Source: Kitasatospora sp. NA04385 (GTDB lineage Bacteria > Actinomycetota > Actinomycetes > Streptomycetales > Streptomycetaceae). From it: 64,000 bases of DNA. Positions 26,200 to 34,619 of this stretch are shown one piece after another (position 1 is the stretch's first letter; each line of letters opens with the position of its first letter). The stretch covers positions 6,077,001-6,141,000 of the forward strand of contig NZ_CP054919.1 in the NCBI RefSeq assembly GCF_013364235.1. Direction: 5' to 3'. The position numbers and the translations under genes are program-made. Below the pieces are notes generated by a model. That model saw only the letters and a program-made list of their open reading frames with translations. It ran no database searches and was not told the origin of the DNA.

Positions 26200-26619
26200 T
26201 CGGCGCGGACTGCCAGCCGGTGGGGTCGAGCGTGAGCGCGGCGTCGGCGATCCGCTGGGCTGAGGCGGTGTGAGGGCCGCGCGGCAGCGGTCGATCTTGC
26301 CCTGCACGGCGGGGATGCCCGCGGCGCGGTACTTGGCGGCGCGCAGCAGGCAGTCGAGCTTGTCGGCGTCCTTGGCGCAGCGGGCCTCGGGGGTGGTGCC
26401 CTCCTCGAACTCGGCGATCGCGTCGGCGAAGAGGGACTGGATGGCGGGGTGGGCGGTCGCGGTCTGGTCGGCGACGACCTTGCGGGGGTCGGCGGCGGTG
26501 ACGTACTTCCGGGTGAGGGGGGTCAGGTCGCCGGTGCGGCCCTCGGAGATGCCGTGGAGGGCACCGAGCAGGGCGGTAAGGAGTCCGGTGGACGGGGAGC
26601 AACCGGGGCCGGAGACCAC
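26200..26619 (-). pseudogene. Decayed 3' part of HD-domain hydrolase gene
   Basis: The minus-strand reading SEGRTGDLTPLTRKYVTAAD, then AEFEEGTTPEARCAKDADKL and DCLLRAAKYRAAG, is the C-terminal two-thirds of a YfbR-like HD-superfamily hydrolase. Three faults are visible. The N-terminal part with the first metal ligands is missing. The HD pair reads HG in GALHGISEG. A frameshift near 26270 moves the C-terminus (TASAQRIADAALTLDPTGWQ) to another frame. The loss of the 5' end coincides with the prophage boundary, so integration into this gene is a likely cause. Confidence 0.7.
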
Positions 26620-26638
26620 CTTCGACCCCGGCAGCCTG

Positions 26639-28630
26639 CTATGCGGCGGCTGACCCGCTCTCCTGCTCGCAGCCGCCGTCCCCGGCCGAGGGGCGCAGTT
26701 GTGTCACCCGCGCCATCGCCTCTCGAAACGCGCCCTGCACCGCCACCTCGTCCGTCCCGCGAGCCGCGACTTCCACGATGCCGCGCAGGCCGTGCCGCAG
26801 TTCCACCGAACCGACGGCGGCCTGGTCGGTGAACTGCTCGGGCTCGAACTCGAACGTCGCCTGCCGACGGAGCGGCAGTTGGTAGAGGGTCGCGCCGGTC
26901 CGGCGGTCCAGGCCGGCGGCAAGGGAGTAGACCTCGCCGTGCCGGGGCTGCCGGTCCCACAACCGCCCCCGCCCGAACCAGCGGGTGCGCCGCTTCGGCA
27001 TCTCGACGGCCGCCTCGACCAGCCCGGAGTCCTCGCGCGAGACGACGTTGTTCCAGAGGTCGACAAGGGCCTGCGCGTCCTCGGCGGAGGTCATCGCGAC
27101 CTCGATCCCACCGAACACCAGCAGGTAGACCAGCGGGGCGCTGCTGGCGGCGCGGGACTTCATCGGCACCAGGGCAGCGGCCTTCTCCGCGCTTTCCCGG
27201 TCGAGGGAGGGCAGCACCGAGGTGTAGGTGTCGGCGGTCAGCACGATGGTGGAGTGCCCGAGGACCTCCTGCACCACCTTCAAGTCCGCGCCCGCGCCCA
27301 GCAGCAGGGTCGCCGCGAGGTGCCGCAGGTCGTGCAGGCGGACTGGCGGCAGCCCGAGCTTGGCGCACAGCAGCTCGAACCGGTCGGTGAGGTAGTCCGG
27401 GTGGACCTCGGTGCCGTCCTCGCGGACGAACACCTTCGTCGTCACCGGCCACGGCACCCCGGCCTCGGTGGCCTCCCGCCGGGCCTCGGCCATGCGGTCG
27501 CGGTGCTCACGCAACTCCTGGAGGGTGTGGCTGTCGAGCGCGATCGTGCGCTTGCTGTCCGCCTTCGGGTCCTTCTCCAGCTTCTTGCCCTTCACCGTGA
27601 CCACCTGCCAGTCGACGGTGATGACCGCGGTCTCCAGGTTCGCCTTCGGCCACTCGAAGCCGGCACCCTCGCCCCGGCGCAGCCCGCGGAAAATCGCCAG
27701 GTGCCAGAACGCCCGCAGCCAGTCCCCCTCGATGCCGTCCAGGAACCGGCCAGCCTGCTCGGGGGTCCACACCATCACCTTCGAGGGCTTCTCGCCGGTG
27801 CGCTCCCACTCCGCGACCCGCTCCGGCGTCCACAGCAGCGCCTTCGGCCGCTTGCTCGTCGGCAGCTCCACCAGGCTCGCCCAGTTCCGGCTGATCTTGC
27901 CGGACTTCACGGCGGCGGTCAGCGCGGAGCGCAGCGTCGCGCGGATGCGGTGCATCGTGGCTGGTTCGACGATCCGCATCTGCGGGTGGTGCTGCCGCTG
28001 GGGGATCTGCGGCTCCGGAACCGGCGGCGGTGGGGCATCGCGCTTGGGCCGACCCGGCTTGCGGCCGTAGAGCTTCTTCCACTCGGCGTGCTCGGCGCGG
28101 GCCTGGGCGATCAGCGCCAACTCGTACGCGATGACCATGTTCCGGGCCTGGATCGCGTCGAAAAGGTCGGCGATCGGCTCGGCGGTCAGGTCCTCCAGCT
28201 TGATGCGGCCGAGCGCGGGGATCAGGTAGATCCGCAGGTGGCTTTCGTAGGCGCTGGCGGTCGTCGCCTCCAGCGTCTTGCGCCGCTTCAGCCAGTCCGT
28301 CAGGTACTCGCCGACGGTGGTCCGGTGGTCGATCACCTCCTTGCGGTCGACCTTCCCGATTACCTTCCTCAGAGCCTCCTGGGCCTTGTCCTGGTCCTCG
28401 AACCCGCCCTTGCGCTCCCGGTTGCGGGTGCCGTCCGGATTCGGGGCGAGTTCAAGGAAGTACCACCAACTGCCGTGCGCCTTCTTGCCTTTGAGTTTCG
28501 GGCAGCGGGAGCCGAGCTCGCGCTTCTTCGGCTTGCCGCTGGCGTCGAGTACGGGCTGGCCGGCGTGGTCGAGTACGGGCTCCCGGCAGGTGCAGCGGCG
28601 GTAGACCCGTCCGGCTCCAACGTTGCTCAT
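26639..28630 (-). CDS. Prophage tyrosine integrase with long C-terminal extension
   Basis: The 663-residue protein has an N-terminal Cys-containing arm (YRRCTCREPVLDHAG), an AP2-like segment, a core-binding domain with a ~60-residue insertion (Pro-rich, near PPPPVPEPQIPQRQ), and a catalytic domain with Arg in FRGLRRGEGAG, HDLRH and GHSTIVLTADTY (Tyr near 469). Integrases normally end 20-40 residues after the Tyr; here 194 residues follow, including PLVYLLVFGGIEVAM, which is not a known integrase part. ATG 28630 was chosen over the upstream start at 28873 because AGGTGA precedes it and the longer N-terminus is not protein-like. The gene's 3' end lies next to the presumed attachment site in the HD pseudogene. 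Confidence 0.88.
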   Translation of the reverse strand: MSNVGAGRVYRRCTCREPVLDHAGQPVLDASGKPKKRELGSRCPKLKGKKAHGSWWYFLELAPNPDGTRNRERKGGFEDQDKAQEALRKVIGKVDRKEVIDHRTTVGEYLTDWLKRRKTLEATTASAYESHLRIYLIPALGRIKLEDLTAEPIADLFDAIQARNMVIAYELALIAQARAEHAEWKKLYGRKPGRPKRDAPPPPVPEPQIPQRQHHPQMRIVEPATMHRIRATLRSALTAAVKSGKISRNWASLVELPTSKRPKALLWTPERVAEWERTGEKPSKVMVWTPEQAGRFLDGIEGDWLRAFWHLAIFRGLRRGEGAGFEWPKANLETAVITVDWQVVTVKGKKLEKDPKADSKRTIALDSHTLQELREHRDRMAEARREATEAGVPWPVTTKVFVREDGTEVHPDYLTDRFELLCAKLGLPPVRLHDLRHLAATLLLGAGADLKVVQEVLGHSTIVLTADTYTSVLPSLDRESAEKAAALVPMKSRAASSAPLVYLLVFGGIEVAMTSAEDAQALVDLWNNVVSREDSGLVEAAVEMPKRRTRWFGRGRLWDRQPRHGEVYSLAAGLDRRTGATLYQLPLRRQATFEFEPEQFTDQAAVGSVELRHGLRGIVEVAARGTDEVAVQGAFREAMARVTQLRPSAGDGGCEQESGSAAA

Positions 28631-28722
28631 CGGCGGGTCACCTGCCGAGTGCGCGGGCTCGGGTTGTGCATGGTCACAGCTCTCAATCGGCGTCCGGGTC
28701 CGCCAGCTCTGGCGGAGGTCAT

Positions 28723-28741
28723 GGGCACGCCCACAGTCACC
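28723..28741 (+). repeat. 19-bp repeat shared with 24066-24084
   Basis: This is the second exact copy of GGGCACGCCCACAGTCACC, upstream of the prophage integrase start at 28630. Confidence 0.45.
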
Positions 28742-29119
28742 AAGTCCGTGCCGATCAGGGCACAGACCGCCTTGTGGGTAGGGAAGTTGGCGAGACCGTA
28801 CGGGTGCTGTTCGGCTTCGGTCGCGTCGAGCGTGGACGGGCCGGGCGTCTGTGCTGCTGGCTTGGACGGGCATGGACGGGGAAGGACCGGGATGGAGCTA
28901 ATGCCCTGCCCGGGAGGGGCAGTTGCCCGACATCAGGCCCTGGGTGGCGGGCGGTGCCCACGACCCGCAAGGACGCCATCTGCGACATGCATTGGCTGTG
29001 ATCTGCACGAATATGGCCCCCGGTGTACCAGCGGGACCGGGTGTAGCGCCCGCCGGGACGGTATGGGCCGGGGGTGGACGGCGGGACGCTAACCCGCCCC
29101 GCACGCCAAGGTGCGGGGC

Positions 29120-29341
29120 ATGGACACCACGACCGCCGCACCGGCCCTTCCCGACCCGCAGGTCCGCCCGACGATGACCGTGCCCGAGGCCGGCCGACTG
29201 CTCGGCCTCGAACGCGCGGCGAGCTACAACGCCGCCCGCCGCAAGGAGATCCCGACGATCACGGTTGGTCGCCGCCTGCTGGTGCCCACCGCCAAGCTGC
29301 GCGCCCTGCTCGGCCTCGACACCACCGACACGGCCGCCTGA
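29120..29341 (+). CDS. Excisionase-like HTH DNA-binding protein
   Basis: The 73-residue protein has a MerR/AlpA-like HTH (MTVPEAGRLLGLERAASYNAA, joined to a short wing ITVGRRLLVPTAKL), the common form of phage excisionases and small regulators. ATG 29120 is used because AAGG lies 8 bp upstream; GTG 29111 overlaps that ribosome site. It is divergent from the integrase and is the first gene of the rightward early transcript. Confidence 0.7.
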   Translation: MDTTTAAPALPDPQVRPTMTVPEAGRLLGLERAASYNAARRKEIPTITVGRRLLVPTAKLRALLGLDTTDTAA

Positions 29342-29409
29342 CCATCCCGTCCCCGAACGCCGCGCCGGACCGCGAACCCGGCGCCCCACCCTGGTAGGAG
29401 AGCACAGGC

Positions 29410-30536
29410 ATGACCTGGTTCGCCGTCGGCGACACCACCGACGACCACCCCAAGATCCTCGCCGCCGGGAACGCCGCCGTCGGGCTGTGGGTGCGCTGCG
29501 GGGCCTACGCCAGCGCCCACCTGACCGACGGGCTGATCCCGGCGGCGCTCGCCGCGAAGAACGGCACCGCCACCCAGATCGCGAAACTCCTCTCTGCCGG
29601 CCTCTGGCACGAGGCCGGCCACGTCTGCGGCGGCTGCCCGCAGCCGGGCGAGGGCGAGTACGTGATGCACGGCTACCTCGAGGCCAACCCGAGCCGCAGC
29701 CAGGTGGAGGAGCGGCGGCGGCGCGCGGCGGCGAAGAAGCGCCGTCAGCGAGGCGACGAGCCCGATTCTGAAGCCGATCCGGCGGCGAACCCGGAGCCCG
29801 CTGACGGCGAACACCCAGGCCAGCAAGGCGAGTCCCCAAGGGACGGTCGGGGTCCTCGCGCGCGCCCGGCCCCTGCCCTCCCCTCCCGCAGGGAGGGGGC
29901 TGGTGTGGGTGCTGAACGTGCAGGTGGGTGGGGGGCGGCACGCCGCCACCCCCTTCCCGACGACTTCGCCCCGGATGCTGCAGGGCTGGCCTGGGCGGTG
30001 GCCGAGGGCCACGCCGACCGGCTCGGCGGCCCCGGCGGGCTCGCGGTGGTGACCGCGGCGTTCGCGGACTGGCACCGGGGCCGGGCCACGCTCGGCGCCA
30101 ACTGGCAGGCCCTGTGGCGCAAGTGGGTGCGGGAGCAACGCGAGTGCCCGGGCGCGGTCCGGCCCGCCCGGCCCGCGCCGAGCGCCGTGGGCCCGGCCGC
30201 CGGGGCGCGAGCGACGCTGCCGGGGTCAGCGTCGCCGAGCGGTTCGCGGCGATCGAGGACGAGATCGCGCAGGACCGGGAGCCGACGCCGGAGACGAGGC
30301 CGCTGACGCTCGTCCCGGACCGGCCCGGAGGCCGCGCACCGCGCGCAGCCGCACCGATGCCCGGCCAGCACCCGCTGATGGCCGCTCTGCCGGGCGGGCG
30401 CGCCCGCCAGCCCGACCCGGTGGACGTGCTGATGGTGATCGCCGACCACGGCCAGGCCAGCGCCGTCGCGCAGTTCGGTTGGCGGGCGGTGGCGGCGCTG
30501 CTCGCCGCCGACGGCCCGAAGGCGGGTGAGGGATGA
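29410..30536 (+). CDS. Phage replication/HTH protein, apparent frameshift inside
   Basis: The N-terminus (MTWFAVGDTTDDHPKILAAGN, then AAVGLWVRCGAYASAHLTDG) is the actinophage replication-organiser-like domain that often precedes helicase genes. The middle is a low-complexity basic linker, and a second helical domain follows (TAAFADWHRGRATLGANWQALW). In the first frame the end (about 30150-30306) becomes Arg/Ser-rich and implausible. In the -1 frame a convincing C-terminus (SVAERFAAIEDEIAQ ... AVAQFGWRAVAALLAAD) runs to 30536, where its stop overlaps the next gene's ATG. The intended product is therefore about 375 residues, with a frameshift between about 30140 and 30225. This may be a real lesion, programmed slippage or a sequence error. 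Confidence 0.6.
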
Positions 30537-30811
30537 GCGTCCTGCCGCAGCAGGGCCTACCGCGGTGCCGGCGCTGTGGGACCCCGGTGCACTGGACCAT
30601 CACCGCCTCCGGGGCGCGGCTGGCCGTCGACGCGAACCCCTGTGCGATGGGCAGCACGGCGGTCTACCGGGACGGCATCGGCACGATCCGCTCCCGGCGG
30701 CCGACGGCGGAGCTGCCGCTGCTGCCGTACGAGCGGCTGCACCTGCCGCATGTGGCCACGTGCACCGCCGATGCCGTACGGCGCAACCCTGGCCGCCGCC
30801 GGGCGTCTTGA
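30533..30811 (+). CDS. Small phage zinc-ribbon-like protein
   Basis: The 92-residue protein starts with a CxxC knuckle (PRCRRCGTPVHWT) and a later Cys in VATCTADAV. It is a small nucleic-acid-metabolism-type protein often found in phage early operons. The start overlaps the stop of the preceding frame by 4 bp (ATGA), which implies coupling. No specific function is recognised. Confidence 0.7.
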   Translation: MSVLPQQGLPRCRRCGTPVHWTITASGARLAVDANPCAMGSTAVYRDGIGTIRSRRPTAELPLLPYERLHLPHVATCTADAVRRNPGRRRAS

Positions 30812-30880
30812 CAGTGTGCGGGCCGAGAATGCCGCATGCTGCGGTGCGGCCGGGAGGAATGGACGACGAAGGAAGGGCGC

Positions 30881-32074
30881 GTGGTGCAGGAGTACGGGGC
30901 GGTGCTGTCGGCGCTGCGCGGCTGGGGGAACGTCCGGCCGACCGAGGGAGGGTGGCTCGCCCGCTGCCCGGTGCACGACGACCGGCAGGGCTCTCTCCTG
31001 GTGCTCGCCGCCGGAGACGGCCGCGTGGAGCTGGACTGCCTCGGCGGCGACTGCGACCCGCAGGACGTGGCAGCGGCGCTGCGGCTCGGCCCGGAGAACG
31101 TCGTGGTCGCGCCGCCGGCGTTCGAGGACGGGCCGGGTTGGCTCTGGCCCGGGTACGTGCCGGAGGCCGGAGTGACCGTGATCGACGGGGAGGACGGTAC
31201 GAGCGCCCTGGTGGTCGCCCTCGACGTGGCCGCGCGGATCGCGCAGGGCAGCACCCTCCCGGACGGCCAGCAGCACCGGCAGGCCCGCGGGGTCCTGGCG
31301 CTCGCCTCGCCGCAGAACGCCCAGCGGATGACGGAGATCCTGGCGGTCTCCGGCCCGGGGGCCGACCGGATCGAGGTCGTCGAGGTGCTGGGCGGGCGCG
31401 GCGGGCAGCGGGGGCTGCGCCTTCCCGCCGACGCCGACCGCCTCGAACAGCTCCTGCGCGAGCGCGCCCCGGACCTGGTGGTGCTGGACCTGATGTCGCT
31501 GTGCCCCTACCGGATGCCGGTCGGCCGGGCGCTGCGCGCACTGGCGGACGTGGCGGCCCGCCTCGGCACGGCCGTGATCGCGGTGCGGGAGGCCTCGAAG
31601 CGGTCGGGCTGGATGGCCGCGCACCGCGCGCAGGAGGCTGCCCGGCCCTCGATGGCAGCCGCGGTGCACCTGGTCGTCGCCGGAGCCGACGGAGCGCTGG
31701 CGCTGGTGCCGGTGCATACCAGCCACTGGACGGTGATGGGCGGCCTGCAGTTCCAGGCGCCGGGCCACCGGCCGGTGGTGTGGAGCAGCCGGTTCCCGCA
31801 CGGCAGCGGCCAGGCCCTCGCCTGGGCGGACGTGCGCCGGCGCCGTCCGGCGAGCACCAACGCCCGGGACCTGCTGTGCAGCCTGCTGTCGGCCGGACCG
31901 GTGCCCACCCGGGACGTCCTGGCGGCGGCGGTCGCGGCCGGCCTCGCACCGCGTACGGTGCAGCGGGCCCGGCAGCAGCTCGGCGTGGTGGCGTCGAAGA
32001 CCGCCCGGGGGTGGGTGCTCTCCCTGCCGGAACAGGGCCCCTCCGGGGGAGGGGCCCTGGTGGGGGGTCAGTGA
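30881..32074 (+). CDS. RepA/primase-helicase-like phage protein with degenerate Walker A
   Basis: The 397-residue protein begins with a CHC2-like zinc finger (CPVHDDRQGSL ... LDCLGGDCDP), as in DNA primases. A RecA/RepA-like core follows, with a Walker B strand (PDLVVLDLMSLCPY), and a winged HTH lies near the end (RDVLAAAVAAGLAPRTVQRAR). The expected Walker A loop reads VIDGEDGTSALVVAL, lacking the GK[ST] lysine, so ATPase activity is doubtful; it may act as a primase-loader or regulatory subunit. GTG 30881 (or 30884) follows GGAAGGG. The last 25 bp contain a GGGCCCCTCC/GGAGGGGCCC hairpin that could end transcription. Confidence 0.65.
   Translation: MVQEYGAVLSALRGWGNVRPTEGGWLARCPVHDDRQGSLLVLAAGDGRVELDCLGGDCDPQDVAAALRLGPENVVVAPPAFEDGPGWLWPGYVPEAGVTVIDGEDGTSALVVALDVAARIAQGSTLPDGQQHRQARGVLALASPQNAQRMTEILAVSGPGADRIEVVEVLGGRGGQRGLRLPADADRLEQLLRERAPDLVVLDLMSLCPYRMPVGRALRALADVAARLGTAVIAVREASKRSGWMAAHRAQEAARPSMAAAVHLVVAGADGALALVPVHTSHWTVMGGLQFQAPGHRPVVWSSRFPHGSGQALAWADVRRRRPASTNARDLLCSLLSAGPVPTRDVLAAAVAAGLAPRTVQRARQQLGVVASKTARGWVLSLPEQGPSGGGALVGGQ
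32034..32060. terminator. GC hairpin at end of early operon
   Basis: AGGGCCCCTCC and GGAGGGGCCCT form a stem of about 11 bp inside the last codons of the RepA-like gene, at the convergence with the secreted-protein gene. It has no T-tract. Confidence 0.45.
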
Positions 32075-32526
32075 GTCGGCTGCGGGCTGCGGGGGACGCT
32101 CGGGGCCGGGTTCGGCTCGGGCAGCAGGGTCTCCGTTGTGGACGCGCTCGGCGCGGGGGCGGCGACGGTCGGGGCGGTGACGACCTCGGTGGCGGTGGCG
32201 GTGGCGGTCACGGTGATCGTGACGGTGACGGTCGGGGCGGGCTCCAGGGTCGGGATCGAGGCGGGCTGAACGGTCGTGGTGGGCACCGGGGCCGCGGTGA
32301 CCGTCGCCGGGGCGGGGACGGTCGGGGCGGTGGAGAGGGCGGTGGGGGCCAGGGCGGTGTCGGCGACGGCCGGGACGGGCAGGGCCGGGGTGTTCAGAGG
32401 GGCGGTCGCCGGGGCGACCGGGGCGGTCGCCGGGCGGGCGCTGACGAGCATGCCGCTCGTGAAGGCGGTGGTGACGGCGAAGGCGACAGCGGCGTGACGG
32501 GCAGTCAACCGGTTGGTCAGGGCCAT
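32068..32526 (-). CDS. Secreted Pro/Thr/Ala-rich low-complexity protein (prophage cargo)
   Basis: The 152-residue protein starts with a signal peptide (hydrophobic AAVAFAVTTAFTSGMLVSA) and continues as a Pro/Thr/Val/Ala-rich unstructured chain, including an alternating VTVTITVTATATATE stretch. There are no Cys residues and no enzyme motif. The GAGGAG ribosome site upstream of the ATG supports a real gene. It lies opposite to the phage genes, the usual layout for a lysogenic-conversion gene. The role at the cell surface or in the wall is unknown. Confidence 0.65.
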   Translation of the reverse strand: MALTNRLTARHAAVAFAVTTAFTSGMLVSARPATAPVAPATAPLNTPALPVPAVADTALAPTALSTAPTVPAPATVTAAPVPTTTVQPASIPTLEPAPTVTVTITVTATATATEVVTAPTVAAPAPSASTTETLLPEPNPAPSVPRSPQPTH

Positions 32527-32589
32527 CGTGAAGGTCTCCTCGGGTAGGGCCGGGGGTTCGCGGTCCCCGGCTGGCGGTACCAGCCTCGC

Positions 32590-32635
32590 AGAGAAACAGA
32601 CTCAAGTCTATAAAATTAGCTAAGGTAAATTCACC
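32590..32635. promoter_or_regulatory. AT-rich control region between cargo gene and terminase
   Basis: This short stretch (AAGTCTATAAAATTAGCTAA) is strikingly AT-rich against a background above 70% GC, between divergent genes. It contains TATAAAAT and TAGCTAA -10-like elements in both directions and probably holds the promoter(s) of the secreted-protein gene and the packaging operon. Confidence 0.45.
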
Positions 32636-32705
32636 CTCGGCGCGACACCGCGCAGCAGCTGCGGCAACCTGACCCACCGACCGACACCGACACCCCGGGG
32701 GAAGC

Positions 32706-34415
32706 GTGAACAGGCCACTGCCCGCGGTCGCCGCCCGCCGCCCAGGCAGGCTCGGCCGCCGCCTCTACGCCGAACTCGCCGACGCCACCCCCGCCGTCCG
32801 CCGCCGCTTCTACACCACCCTCGACACCGCCGACTGGGCGGAAGTCCTCGCCGCCGCGGCCACCGAGGCCGGCACCCCCTACGCCCTGTGGGCCGACGAC
32901 CCGGTCGGCTTCGTGGAAGACGTCCTCGGCGAGAGCCAGTGGAGCCGCCAACGCGACATCCTCGAAGCCCTCATCGACAACCGCCGCGTCGCCGTCCCCT
33001 CCTGCTTCGGCTCCGGCAAGACCCACATCGCCGCGAGGGTCGCCGTCTGGTCCTCCGTCGTCCACCCGCCCGGCACCGCTCTCACCGTCACCACCGCCAC
33101 CCGCGCCCGCCAGGTCCAGCGGCAGATGTGGCCCCACATCCGCCAGGTCGTCGCCCGCGCCGGCCTGCCCGGCGAAGTCGGCGTCACCCAGTGGAAGATG
33201 CCCGACCACCACGGCTCGGACGTCGTGGTCGCCTACGGCTTCAGCGCCCCCGACCACGACGAGGCGGCCGTCCAGGGCATCCACGCCCCGCGGCTGATGT
33301 TCATCGTGGACGAGGCCGGCGGCATCGGCCGGATCATCGGCGCCGCGATGCGCGGCGTCCTCACCGGCGAGCACACCCGCGCCCTGCTGATCGGCAACCC
33401 CCCGACCGACGACGAGGGCTCCTGGTTCGAGCAGACCTGCAACGACCCGGCCGTCCTCGTCCTGCCGATCAGCGTCTACGACACCCCGCTACTGTCCGGC
33501 GAGCGCACCCGCCGCTGCCGCGCCTGCCCCGCCCAGGCCCCCGCGCACCTGCTCGCCACCCACCTCGTGGACCGCCAGTGGGTGGACGACACGATCCGCG
33601 ACCACGGCGAGGACGCCCCGTTCGTCCAGGCCAAGGTCCACGCCCGGTTCCCCCGCGGCGGGCAGGCCCGCGCGATCCCTGCCTCCTGGGTCGAACGCGC
33701 CGCCGACAGCCCCGAACCGGACGGCCCCGGCTACACCGCCCTCCACACCCTCGGCCTGGACGGCGAGACCAGCCCCAACCGGGTCAAGCGCGGGGCGTGG
33801 ATCAGGCTCGGCGTCGACGTCGCGGCGGACGGCGGCGACGAGTTCGTGATCGCCCGCTCCGTCGGCGACCTGGTGGAGCTGCGCCACAGCACCGCAGGCC
33901 AGGAGAACGCAGACCCCGTCGTCGTCGCCGGCGTCGTCCTGCGCGAGATCACCGCCGCCCAGCGCCTCGCCTCCACCCTCGGCAGCACCGCACCCGTCCG
34001 GGTCAAGATCGACGGCGTCGGCCTCGGCTGGGGCGTGGCCGGCCTGCTGGAGGCGTGGCGGCGCGAAGGGCTCCACTCCGCCGAGATCGTCGCGGTACTC
34101 GCCAGCGAGGGAACGGGCCGGGACGACGAGGCCGCGACGCTGCGCCCCGGGACCAAGCGCGACGAGATGTGGCTGGCCATGCGGTCGCTGCTCTCCCCCA
34201 ACGGGCAGGGCTCGCTGCGGCTGCGCGCCGACCGCCGCACCCAGGCCCAGATGTCGGCGCCGAAACTTGAAACCAACTCCGCCGGTCGGACCGTCATCGA
34301 GTCCAAGCGCTTCATGCGGCGGCGCGGCGTGAGCTCACCGGACCGGGCGGAGGCAGTCCTGCTCGCCCTCTACGAGCCCCACGTCGCACGTCGGCGCGTG
34401 CGCGTCATCGCCTGA
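32706..34415 (+). CDS. Terminase large subunit
   Basis: The 569-residue protein has the packaging ATPase Walker A (VPSCFGSGKTHIAARV), Walker B (LMFIVDEAGGI) and a C-terminal RNase H-like nuclease (RLGVDVAADGGDEFVIARS and VRVKIDGVGLGWGVAGLLEAW). It cuts the phage concatemer and drives DNA into proheads through the portal. The GTG start at 32706 has a GGGGGAA ribosome site. No small terminase gene is recognisable immediately upstream. Confidence 0.92.
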   Translation: MNRPLPAVAARRPGRLGRRLYAELADATPAVRRRFYTTLDTADWAEVLAAAATEAGTPYALWADDPVGFVEDVLGESQWSRQRDILEALIDNRRVAVPSCFGSGKTHIAARVAVWSSVVHPPGTALTVTTATRARQVQRQMWPHIRQVVARAGLPGEVGVTQWKMPDHHGSDVVVAYGFSAPDHDEAAVQGIHAPRLMFIVDEAGGIGRIIGAAMRGVLTGEHTRALLIGNPPTDDEGSWFEQTCNDPAVLVLPISVYDTPLLSGERTRRCRACPAQAPAHLLATHLVDRQWVDDTIRDHGEDAPFVQAKVHARFPRGGQARAIPASWVERAADSPEPDGPGYTALHTLGLDGETSPNRVKRGAWIRLGVDVAADGGDEFVIARSVGDLVELRHSTAGQENADPVVVAGVVLREITAAQRLASTLGSTAPVRVKIDGVGLGWGVAGLLEAWRREGLHSAEIVAVLASEGTGRDDEAATLRPGTKRDEMWLAMRSLLSPNGQGSLRLRADRRTQAQMSAPKLETNSAGRTVIESKRFMRRRGVSSPDRAEAVLLALYEPHVARRRVRVIA

Positions 34416-34486
34416 CGGCCCATCAGTAAAATCCGGCATTAAGGGCCAATGTGATTTGCGCGTAATGAACCATCAAAATATTGGTG

Positions 34487-34516
34487 TTGACAGGCGAGTT
34501 GGGGCGCGGATTGGAT
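34487..34516 (+). promoter_or_regulatory. Promoter candidate for PucR-type regulator
   Basis: TTGACA (34487-34492) and TTGGAT (34511-34516) are separated by 18 bp, a good housekeeping-type match, in an AT-rich gap after the terminase gene and about 100 bp before the regulator start. Confidence 0.5.
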
Positions 34517-34619
34517 TCGCTCCCTGAGCGCGATCATCGAGTCCGGCGGGGGGACGTTCGGACTGTTGGCATGTTCGCGCCTTGCCAAAACGCGCGCTGA
34601 TCCAGCAACAGGGGGGCAG

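Noticed and set aside
28631..28873. 81-residue N-terminal extension of the prophage integrase
   Set aside because: The sequence is not protein-like, and the ATG at 28630 has its own ribosome site.
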